This document shows, one piece after another, positions 1 to 6,800 of a stretch of DNA of 7,383 nucleotides. A program made the position numbers and the translations under genes. Position 1 is the first letter of the stretch; every line of letters begins with the position of its first letter. The stretch comes from JABSOG01 sp041583135 (lineage in GTDB: Bacteria > Pseudomonadota > Gammaproteobacteria > Enterobacterales > Alteromonadaceae): positions 1-7,383 of the forward strand of contig JBFHGJ010000171.1 of the NCBI GenBank assembly GCA_041583135.1. The letters run 5' to 3'. The notes below the pieces were generated by a model. That model saw only the letters and a program-made list of their open reading frames with translations, was not told where the DNA came from and did no database searches.

Positions 1-156
1 ATGCAAGTCGTTGCAGTGGGCTTTATTATTGGAGTGATTCAAGACTCGGCCGAAACCGCGCTCAACAGCTCTACCGACGTAGTATTTACCGCTGCGGCGT
101 CACACCATCTACTAGCGCGCGAAGAATTGATCGGACAAGCAGAGCAATCGGCATGA
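1..156 (+). CDS. sstT: SstT Na+/serine-threonine symporter, C-terminal end (5' truncated by window)
   Basis: This is the last 51 codons of an open frame that runs in from the left edge and ends at TGA 154-156. The ATG at position 1 is almost certainly an internal methionine. The visible protein contains QVVAVGFIIGVIQDS followed by ETALNSSTDVVFTAAA, which agrees nearly residue for residue with the end of Escherichia coli SstT as I remember it. SstT belongs to the dicarboxylate/amino acid:cation symporter family and imports serine and threonine with Na+ across the inner membrane. The QDS..TALN segment is the conserved C-terminal transmembrane region that lines the substrate and Na+ site in this family. 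One visible difference is alanine where E. coli has cysteine (QDSAET versus QDSCET). The tail after the last helix is short and polar. The stop codon overlaps the start of the next gene, so the two are probably translated from one message. Confidence 0.9.
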   Translation: MQVVAVGFIIGVIQDSAETALNSSTDVVFTAAASHHLLAREELIGQAEQSA

Positions 157-809
157 GCAGACTAATTGACCTAAGTCACACCATTGTCGATGGTTTGGTC
201 ACCTATAAGGGGTTGCCACCACCTTTGATATGCGACTATCTCTCCCGAGAGGACTCAAAAGCCCACTATGCGCCAGGCACCAGCTTTCAAATCGGTCAAA
301 TTCAGCTGTGCTCCAACACCGGCACCTATATAGATGCCCCCTTTCATCGTTATGAAGATGGCAAGGACATTGCCGATTTAGATCTTACGCAATTGGCGGG
401 CCTAGAGGGGATCAAAGTGGTGGTTGACCCCAGTTGCCAAGCCATAGGTCCTGAGCTATTTGAAGGATTAAACCTCAAAGATAAAGCCGTTTTGGTGCAA
501 ACCGGCTGGTCAAGACATTGGAATAGCGAGCAGTATTACGAGGAACATAATTTTTTGACAGAGGCCGCTGCAAACTACCTCAAAAGCCAAGAGGTGAAAC
601 TGGTGGGTATCGACTCATACAACATCGATGACGTCAGTCAAGGTGCTCGTCCGGTGCACAGCACACTGCTGGGGGCCGATATTCTTATCGTCGAGCATAT
701 GTGCGCCTTAGAACAACTCCCCGAGCAAGGCTTTAAGTTTTACGCGGTGCCGGTTAAAGTCAAAGGTATGGGAACATTTCCAGTCAGAGCATTTGCTCAA
801 TTGGATTAA
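153..809 (+). CDS. cyclase family protein (kynurenine formamidase-like fold, PF04199), atypical metal site
   Basis: This 218-residue protein has the usual length for the cyclase/kynurenine formamidase family, whose known members hydrolyse amides or formamides using metal-bound water. Family marks are the N-terminal IDLSHTI (5-11), the core segment NTGTYIDAPFH (55-65), GWSRHW (118-123), GIDSYNIDD (152-160), H169 in PVHSTLLG, E181 in IVEHM, LEQLP (186-190) and the ending AVPVKVKG..TFPVRAFA. In typical members the core reads HxGTHxDxPxH and the two first histidines bind metal. Here they are N55 and Y59, while D61, H65, H169 and E181 remain. From memory, a subfamily with NTGTY exists, so this need not be a dead enzyme, but metal use and substrate are uncertain. 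There is no signal peptide, so it should be cytoplasmic. The ATG lies in an ATGA overlap with sstT and no strong ribosome-binding site precedes it, which suggests translational coupling. The transporter context hints at an amino-acid-derived substrate; that is inference. Confidence 0.85.
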   Translation: MSRLIDLSHTIVDGLVTYKGLPPPLICDYLSREDSKAHYAPGTSFQIGQIQLCSNTGTYIDAPFHRYEDGKDIADLDLTQLAGLEGIKVVVDPSCQAIGPELFEGLNLKDKAVLVQTGWSRHWNSEQYYEEHNFLTEAAANYLKSQEVKLVGIDSYNIDDVSQGARPVHSTLLGADILIVEHMCALEQLPEQGFKFYAVPVKVKGMGTFPVRAFAQLD

Positions 810-830
810 CTGCACCATTAGGTTTAATCT

Positions 831-855
831 GTGGGCGCGAGACCTTTGCGCCTAC
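831..855. terminator. GC-rich hairpin between convergent genes, weak terminator candidate
   Basis: Arms GTGGGCGC (831-838) and GCGCCTAC (848-855) pair around a nine-base loop. One pair is G-U in plus-strand RNA and the matching position is an A-C mismatch in minus-strand RNA, so the inner GGCGC/GCGCC stem is the solid part. It lies just after the cyclase stop (807-809) and overlaps the stop codon of the opposing binding-protein gene (852-854), a place where a bidirectional terminator is expected. Neither side carries a run of T after the stem, so intrinsic termination is only a guess. Confidence 0.3.
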
Positions 856-1649
856 AATCCCCATTTATCGATGATCCGTTGATACTCGCCATCTTGCTTT
901 ATTGCCGCCAACGCGTTGGCGATTTTGTCCACCACCACCTTTTTGGTTGCAAGGTGCGTCACAATAAACAGCTCGCTGGGAAAGTGTTTCACCGCCAAAT
1001 ATTTGTCCACCTCGTTGGTATCTAAACCCAAACTGGTCAACTCGGTATCGAGAGATACAGTATTGGTCAACACATAGTCGATACGTCTACGAAACAGCAT
1101 TTGCCACATCAAATGGTAATTGACACTCAGCGATAGGTTGTGATCCAACGAAAACCCGGCATCTTTTAAAAAACGTTCCGAGTGATAACCACGAATGGTG
1201 CCAACCACAAACTTCTTTGCCGCTTCCAGATCCTTCACCTGAAGTTCTTCTCGCCCCTTAAGCCCCACCAAATAGGCATCGGAATGGTAAATCTTACCGA
1301 CCCATTGCATATGAGGCTCTCTGGCTTTGGTGCGAATGAGTGAGAACATAAAAGCATTGGTATTGCTGAGCATCAACTGATAGCCCCGAGCAAAAGGCAA
1401 CAGCCGAATATCGGCGTTGATTTTGGCTTTTTTACTCAGCGCCTCAACTATCTCGACCAAGGCGCCAGTGGTTTTGCCCTCACTATCAACATAGTGATAT
1501 GGCGGCAGATCCTCGGCATAAAACTTAAGCACCTCGGCACGGCTAGGCAGTGACGCCAATAGCAGCGCGATGGCCACAATACAACCGCTCATCACCTTGA
1601 GACTCGATTGTTGCCTAACTAAACCTGTAATAATAGACACCCTCAACAC
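852..1649 (-). CDS. periplasmic solute-binding protein, family 3 (SBP_bac_3), orphan
   Basis: This 265-residue protein has an N-terminal export signal: basic residues R12 and K18, a hydrophobic stretch from about V19 to L34, and a likely signal peptidase I site after SRA (36-38). No lipobox cysteine is present. The mature part begins EVLKFYAEDLPPYHYVD and continues with GALVEIVEALSKKAK (62-76), IRLLPFARGYQLM (81-93) and FSLIRTKAREPHMQWVGKI (102-120), the pattern of family-3 binding proteins for amino acids and similar small polar ligands. The C-terminus YQRIIDKWGL is also typical. No ABC permease or ATPase gene is next to it. Such permease-less members are common in Shewanella and Vibrio relatives and their ligands are mostly unknown. 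The GTG start directly follows the TAG stop of the chemoreceptor gene without a spacer, and no good ribosome-binding site precedes it, so coupling is likely. TTG 1644-1646, GTG 1638-1640 or the ATG at residue 20 are possible alternative starts, but the ATG would remove most of the positively charged signal region. Confidence 0.88.
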   Translation of the reverse strand: MLRVSIITGLVRQQSSLKVMSGCIVAIALLLASLPSRAEVLKFYAEDLPPYHYVDSEGKTTGALVEIVEALSKKAKINADIRLLPFARGYQLMLSNTNAFMFSLIRTKAREPHMQWVGKIYHSDAYLVGLKGREELQVKDLEAAKKFVVGTIRGYHSERFLKDAGFSLDHNLSLSVNYHLMWQMLFRRRIDYVLTNTVSLDTELTSLGLDTNEVDKYLAVKHFPSELFIVTHLATKKVVVDKIANALAAIKQDGEYQRIIDKWGL

Positions 1650-3671
1650 CTAACAGCGAAACGTGTTCAACGTTGCCCGTAAAGTCGCCGCTCTGTCTGC
1701 CAACTGCATACTGGCAGACTTGGCATTGGCCATGATCTCCAAGGTACTGGCAGAAAGATCTTTGGTGTGCACCAGATTGCGAGCGATGTCATCAAGGACA
1801 TTGGCTTGCTGTGAGGTGGATTGATTGCTGTGCTCGCTTTGTTCTTCAATGCCTTGAATTTGCCCATTCAAATCGGACAACAGGTGACTGATCCGTTCGG
1901 CATGGTCGGCACTGACCTGTGCCTGCTCGCGATTTTCGTTCATCACCCGCAACACCTCGGTGGTATTGTTGCGTAAAGTCGAAATAATGGTTTGAATGTT
2001 GGCCGTCGAATCTTGGGTTTGCTTGGCCAATACCCGAACCTCATCGGCCACAACGGCAAACCCCCTACCCTGCTCACCGGCTCTGGCCGCTTCAATGGCC
2101 GCGTTAAGCGCCAACAGGTTGGTTTGGTCGGCAATCGAACCGATGACATCAAGCACTTGACCTATTCCCTCGGAGCTCGCCTGTAGCTCATCGACCAGCT
2201 TTTGCGCCGCGACGGCGTTGCTGGCCAGTTGACCTATCTGCCTATTGGCATCGGCGACGGCGGCGATGCCGTTTTCGACATTATCCTCAGCGCGCTGAGT
2301 CGCATCTAAAGTCACTTTCGCCTGTTCGCTGATTTCATTGACCGCATGGCTCAGCTCGGTTGTGGCAGTCGCAATCATATCCAACTCACCATTTTGTCCG
2401 CTGACTGCCATATCGGCGTTATTCATCATTTGCTGCATATCCTCACTGGCTTTGGCAACTTCAACCGCCACCGCCAAGCTCTCTTGTACCAACAGCTGAA
2501 TGTTGCCGACAAACTGATTGAACAGAGCCGCCAATTGGCCGATTTCATCTTGATTGTCTATATCCAGCCGCTGGGTCAAGTCGCCATCGCCATTGACAAT
2601 CCGCTCCATCGCGGTTGTCACCTCATTCAGTGGATTTAAGCCCCGCTTGAGCAACCAGTATAAGGCAAAGCCAACCAACAACATCACCAACATGGCACTC
2701 AGCGTCATTTGCCACACCGCACTGTTGACCGGTTTGTCAATTTCAGACTGTGGATACAACAGTGCCAAACGCCATGACAGATTGGGTGTACTCATATTTA
2801 CCTTAGCCACAGTGGCGACATAAGGCTGACCTTCAAATTCAATATTGAACTGAGCGATTTGCTCAGACAGCTCCTTTAACTTGGCAAAACCGCTATTGCC
2901 TTGCTGCTGGTCCAAATCAAACAGCGATTTTATCTTATCTATCGGCGCGCCGCCTTTGGGCAAGGTCACCAAGTTGCCATCGTCTAAAAACAAAAAGGCA
3001 TTGCCTTTGCCGTCGAATTTGGTTTGATTGGCCACATTGTCCTGAATGGTCTGAAGCGGAATATCGACACCGGCGATGGCCATCCATCGACCACTGTTGT
3101 CGTATAGCGGCATGGTGATAGAAGTTGACACAATGCCGCTGCGGCTATCGGCAAAAGGAGGGTTGACCACAGGACCGTTGACTTTTTTGGTGTTGGGCCA
3201 CCAAGCCACATCGGTAATGGGTCTGCCGGTCATGATCTCTTTTTTTATCCGGCCGTTTTCATCCCAATATTCTTGAGTCTTCTCAGGAGAGTAAAAAATA
3301 CTGGTGATGATGGGCTGCTGCTCGGTGACTTTTTTCAGATAGGCGTTGGTTTGATGATACTCGGCACGGTCGTCGATGACTTGCCACGGCGTTTCTAACG
3401 ACGCAATCCATTGATGAACGGTCGGCGCACTGAAGCTGATCTCTAAGATCTTGTAGCCGTTGCTTATCAAGGTATAGATCTTTTGCGCTTCAAGTTGCAC
3501 CACCTGAGAGATACCTTGATTGATTTTGCTTCGACTGGCCTCGCTGACTTTGGCTATCATGATAGCCGTGGCAATCGCCAATACCACAAAGCTTACCAAC
3601 AAGGTTTTCAGCACCAGCTTGCGTACCAAAGAATGCCTAATTGCCGACACCAGCATCATAATCGCCCCCAA
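1650..3671 (-). CDS. methyl-accepting chemotaxis protein, double-Cache sensor, HAMP and signalling domain
   Basis: This 673-residue transmembrane chemoreceptor has a first membrane helix at about 19-41, a periplasmic sensor of about 270 residues, a second membrane helix at about 317-341, a HAMP domain at about 341-395 and a long coiled-coil signalling domain to the end. The sensor has double-Cache features such as AWWPNTKK (156-163), NPPFADSRSG (170-179), STSITMPLYD (182-191) and GRWMAIAGVDIPL (194-206). The tip that contacts CheA and CheW is unmistakable at 511-552 (IADQTNLLALNAAIEAARAG, then GRGFAVVADEVR). ATTELSHAVNEISEQA (436-451) fits a methylation-helix region. There is no C-terminal CheR-docking pentapeptide; the protein ends TLNTFRC. 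The classic amino-acid-binding R.W/Y..D Cache signature is not evident, so I do not assign a ligand. It should sit in the inner membrane and steer flagellar motility. The binding-protein gene follows with zero spacing. The start is uncertain: TTG 3669-3671 has AGGA six bases upstream, while ATG 3657-3659 or 3654-3656 are preceded by GGGGG. Confidence 0.95.
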   Translation of the reverse strand: MGAIMMLVSAIRHSLVRKLVLKTLLVSFVVLAIATAIMIAKVSEASRSKINQGISQVVQLEAQKIYTLISNGYKILEISFSAPTVHQWIASLETPWQVIDDRAEYHQTNAYLKKVTEQQPIITSIFYSPEKTQEYWDENGRIKKEIMTGRPITDVAWWPNTKKVNGPVVNPPFADSRSGIVSTSITMPLYDNSGRWMAIAGVDIPLQTIQDNVANQTKFDGKGNAFLFLDDGNLVTLPKGGAPIDKIKSLFDLDQQQGNSGFAKLKELSEQIAQFNIEFEGQPYVATVAKVNMSTPNLSWRLALLYPQSEIDKPVNSAVWQMTLSAMLVMLLVGFALYWLLKRGLNPLNEVTTAMERIVNGDGDLTQRLDIDNQDEIGQLAALFNQFVGNIQLLVQESLAVAVEVAKASEDMQQMMNNADMAVSGQNGELDMIATATTELSHAVNEISEQAKVTLDATQRAEDNVENGIAAVADANRQIGQLASNAVAAQKLVDELQASSEGIGQVLDVIGSIADQTNLLALNAAIEAARAGEQGRGFAVVADEVRVLAKQTQDSTANIQTIISTLRNNTTEVLRVMNENREQAQVSADHAERISHLLSDLNGQIQGIEEQSEHSNQSTSQQANVLDDIARNLVHTKDLSASTLEIMANAKSASMQLADRAATLRATLNTFRC

Positions 3672-3681
3672 AAACTGTCCT
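3665..3681 (-). promoter_or_regulatory. two competing ribosome-binding sites that decide the chemoreceptor start
   Basis: On the minus strand AGGA (3678-3681) lies six bases before TTG 3669-3671, a normal spacing. The run GGGGG (3665-3669) lies five bases before ATG 3657-3659 and eight before ATG 3654-3656. The first reading gives the N-terminus MGAIMMLVSA, the second MMLVSA or MLVSA. ATG is the commoner start, but AGGA is the better Shine-Dalgarno match, so the choice stays open. The difference is four or five residues ahead of the first membrane helix and does not change the function. Confidence 0.4.
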
Positions 3682-3705
3682 AAATCACTAACCTAAGCTT
3701 GTCAA
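3677..3705 (-). promoter_or_regulatory. possible sigma-70 promoter with perfect -35 box, start-proximal
   Basis: The minus strand reads TTGACA (3700-3705), an exact -35 consensus, then 17 bases, then TAGGAC (3677-3682), a poor -10 with three of six matches. Transcription would begin at about 3670, at or just before the start codon, leaving almost no leader. That makes it doubtful despite the good -35 box. Confidence 0.2.
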
Positions 3706-3729
3706 TTGGCATCAACGGCAAGCCTTTGC

Positions 3730-3770
3730 TTCATTGATCATAGACCGATAAAGATCGACCAGCCAATGAA
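3730..3770 (-). repeat. nested inverted repeat in the gap between kinase and chemoreceptor genes
   Basis: The outer arms TTCATTG (3730-3736) and CAATGAA (3764-3770) are a perfect seven-base inverted repeat. Inside lies a second pair, minus-strand GGTCGAT and ATCGGTC (3754-3760 and 3743-3749), separated by CTTT. The inner helix needs two G-U pairs, which form only in minus-strand RNA, the direction in which both flanking genes are transcribed. The structure starts 43 bases after the kinase stop. No T run follows it, so it is not a standard intrinsic terminator. It could be an RNA structure between the genes or an operator; the candidate -10 TATGAT sits in the asymmetric internal loop. Confidence 0.5.
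3737..3766 (-). promoter_or_regulatory. candidate sigma-70 promoter for the chemoreceptor/binding-protein pair
   Basis: On the minus strand TTGGCT (3761-3766, four of six matches to the -35 consensus) is followed after 18 bases by TATGAT (3737-3742, five of six matches to the -10 consensus). Transcription would begin near 3730 and give a leader of about 60-75 bases before the chemoreceptor start. The boxes lie inside the nested inverted repeat, so a protein bound there could control access. This is a pattern match only. Confidence 0.35.
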
Positions 3771-3813
3771 TTTATCTCCCCATGGCAGTATTCGCTAAAC
3801 CGCCCATACGATT

Positions 3814-6800
3814 TCACTGAGTCAGCGGCAAAATCACCTTAAATGTAGTCCTTTGTTGCGGATTTGACGTCACCAGCAGTTGACCAGAATGCTTTTTCAC
3901 AATGCCATAGGCAATCGACAGGCCCAAACCTGTGCCCTTACCAACGGCTTTGGTGGTAAAAAACGGCTCAAATAACTTAGAGCGAGTCTGTTTGTTCATA
4001 CCGCAACCATTGTCTTTGACACAAACCACAATATGCTGCGCCTCAAGCGCGCAGCTAACCTCAATAATACCGGGTGTGTTGTCACCTGTGGCTTGGCGAC
4101 TTTCAATGGCATCGCAGGCGTTGACCAACAGATTCATAAACACCTGATTAAGCTGAGCCGGGTAGCAGGAGATCTCCGGCACCGTTTTAAAGTCTTTAAT
4201 AAACTGGGCGACCGTATGCTTTTGCGCCTGCACTAAATTGATGGTCGATTGCAGCGCACTGCGCACATCGATAATGTTCTTGTCATCGGCATCTAGGGCA
4301 GTGAAGGTCTTTAAGTCCTTAACGATACTCATCAGCCGTTCGGTGCCATCACGGATCGTGCCCAAATGCTCATGTAGCGGCTTAAATTGCTGCTCGATAC
4401 TGCGCACTATCGCACTGTCGGCCTTATCATCGGCCAGATCCAATATAAACTGCCGCGCCGCGTCTAAATCGGCGGCAAGATTTTGACTCGATACATGAAC
4501 AAAATTGGTGGGGTTGTTGATCTCATGGGCAATGCCTGCGGTGAGCGTACCGAGCGAAGCCATTTTTTCAGCGTGAACCAATTCATTCGAGCGCTTAGCG
4601 ACTTTACGCTCCAAATTTCGATTGATGTCCAATAGCCTCAGGTGAGTCTCAACCCGGCTTATCAACTCATATTTATTGACTGGCTTGGAAAGGTAATCAT
4701 TGGCACCGACGGCAAAGCTCTGAACCAAATCGGCGACCTGATTTTTTGCCGTCAAAAAGATAATCGCAAGCTCGCTCATCGGATACTGCTCCCTGAGCTT
4801 TTGACACACTTCATAGCCGGACATACGTGGCATCATAATATCCAAAAGTACCAGATCAAACGGGCCTTTTTGTTCAATCAACTCAAGGGCATCGGCGCCG
4901 CTTGGCGCTTCGTACAAGCGATAGTTCTTTTGCAACGACAAATGATTAAATAGCACCTGACGGTTCACCGGTTCGTCATCGACCACCAAAATACTAAACG
5001 AGCCTTGTTGTGCCTGATTGTCATGCTCAGGGCTATTGATATAAGCCATGTGTGCCATACGGCTGGCCTGATAGTCGCTCACCTCACTGGGTTCGGCGCG
5101 CTCATCACTTATCGGCAAACAAAAACTGAAGGTTGAACCGACATTGGGCTTAGAATCCACTTCAAGCCTGCCGCCGTGTAACTCCACCAGTTCCCGCGTG
5201 ACCGCAAGACCTAAACCAGTGCCGCCGGAACGGCGGTTGACGCCCCCTTGCAGCTGTTCAAACGATGCAAAAATACGCGGCAATTCGTTCTGCGCGATCC
5301 CAATGCCGGTATCCACCACCGACACGCAAACGCGCCCTTCAATCACCTTGGCTTTGACCGTGATCTTCCCTTCGTCGGTAAACTTAATCGCATTACCCAC
5401 AAGGTTATGCAGTATTTGCGTCAGCCTGTCTTCATCGGCGCTGACCGCTGGTAAATGATCATCGACTAAGTTGTGCAAGGTAATGGGCTTTGCCCCAATT
5501 AGCGGCTTCGACAGCGCCAACACCACATCAACCATCGAATGCAGATCCAGCGCTTTGAGTTTAAGCTTTAGATGACGGTTTTGCAGCTGTGAAAAATCGA
5601 GAATATCGTTAACCAGATTCGACAGGCGTTTGGCACTGGCCACCACCATCGACAAATTGGCATTGGTGGCACTGGGCAGTTGCCCGGTCGCACCGTCAAT
5701 CAATGACTCGGTTAAACCAATAATGCCGTTAAGGGGGGTTCTGAGTTCGTGAGAGGTGTTGGCCAAAAAGTCATCTTTGAGCTCGTTGACCTGCTTGAGC
5801 TGCAAATTGAGCGCTCGCTCTTGTGCAATTTTTTTACGCTGAGCGGCAAAAAACCAAAATGCCAACATCAGCGCCAGCAAGGCATATAGGCACCAAGCCC
5901 ACCAAGCTCGCCAAGGTGGCGGTGCCACGGCCAATTCAATCGCTACCCCTTGATGATTCCACACCCTATCGGCATTACTCGCTTTGACCCTTAAGGTGTA
6001 TTGACCTGCCGGTAAGTTGGTGTATGTGGCGCGGCGGATACGCGGATCGGACTTAATCCAATTGCTATCGAATCCTTCAAGCTTATACATATATTGATTT
6101 TTCATCGGTGCCCGGTAGTCCAAAGCGGCAAATTCAAACGATACCAACGAGTGACGGTAATTCAGCGCCAGCGATTTCACCGAATTAATCGCCTCTGCGA
6201 GATAAAAGTCGTCATTTTCGCTTGGGTTTGACGGCGATATAGGCACTTGCTGGTTAAACAACAAAAAGTCGGTAAATGCCACGACCGGCATTTGAATGTC
6301 GGCCTGAATATCATCGGCATAAAAGCGGTTAAAGCCGTTGATCCCACCAAAGAACATCTCGCCATCACGACTTTGAAAATAAGCACCGACATTAAATTCA
6401 TGGCTTTGCAATCCATCGTCAAAGCTGTAATTGCGGAAACTGCCGGCACTGGGATTGAACTTGCTGATCCCCCGGTTGGTGCTAAGCCACAAGTTGTTGA
6501 AGCGATCTTGCAAGATGCCATATACCGCATTATTGGCAAGGCCATCGGCCTCGGTAAATTGACGAAATGACTCACTGGAGAGATCCATCAAATTCAGGCC
6601 ACCGCCATAGGTACCGATCCACAAGCTGCTACTGTCACTTTGAAAAATAGACAGCACATTGTCATTGCTCAGCGTCGTCGGGTTGGCTTTGTCCTGACGG
6701 AAACGACGAAAGCGCTTGCTGTTTTTGTCATACAAATTCAAGCCACCGCCCCAAGTGCCGACCCATAAGCGCTGCTGGGTATCAAAATACAGCGCCACCA

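Noticed and set aside
315..347. Naming the cyclase kynB (kynurenine formamidase).
   Set aside because: Two metal-ligand histidines differ and no tryptophan-catabolism genes are nearby, so the specific name is not supported.
831..1025. Small plus-strand frame of 64 codons after the cyclase gene.
   Set aside because: Nearly all of it is opposite the binding-protein gene, its product has no recognisable features, and it begins inside the intergenic hairpin.
3744..3751. Plus-strand ACCGATAA, close to the sigma-28 (flagellar) -10 sequence GCCGATAA.
   Set aside because: It points toward the 3' end of the kinase gene rather than the chemoreceptor, and no TAAA lies at the required distance upstream. 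On the minus strand TAAA near 3771-3774 has no properly spaced partner.
3782..3809. Hairpin-like ATGGGCGG and CTGCCAT pairing shortly after the kinase stop, considered as its terminator.
   Set aside because: The stem needs a bulge and a G-U pair and is followed by GGGGAGATAAA rather than a T run, so it is too weak to call.
5144..5458. Plus-strand open frame of 104 codons opposite the first kinase module, and similar ones near 4642-4953 and 2346-2639.
   Set aside because: All are antisense to conserved ATPase, receiver or chemoreceptor domains and show low-complexity composition with no family resemblance.
6247..6570. Plus-strand open frame of 107 codons opposite the kinase propeller region.
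   Set aside because: It lies wholly opposite a clearly coding frame, has no recognisable domain, and its sequence is explained as the complement of the kinase codons.
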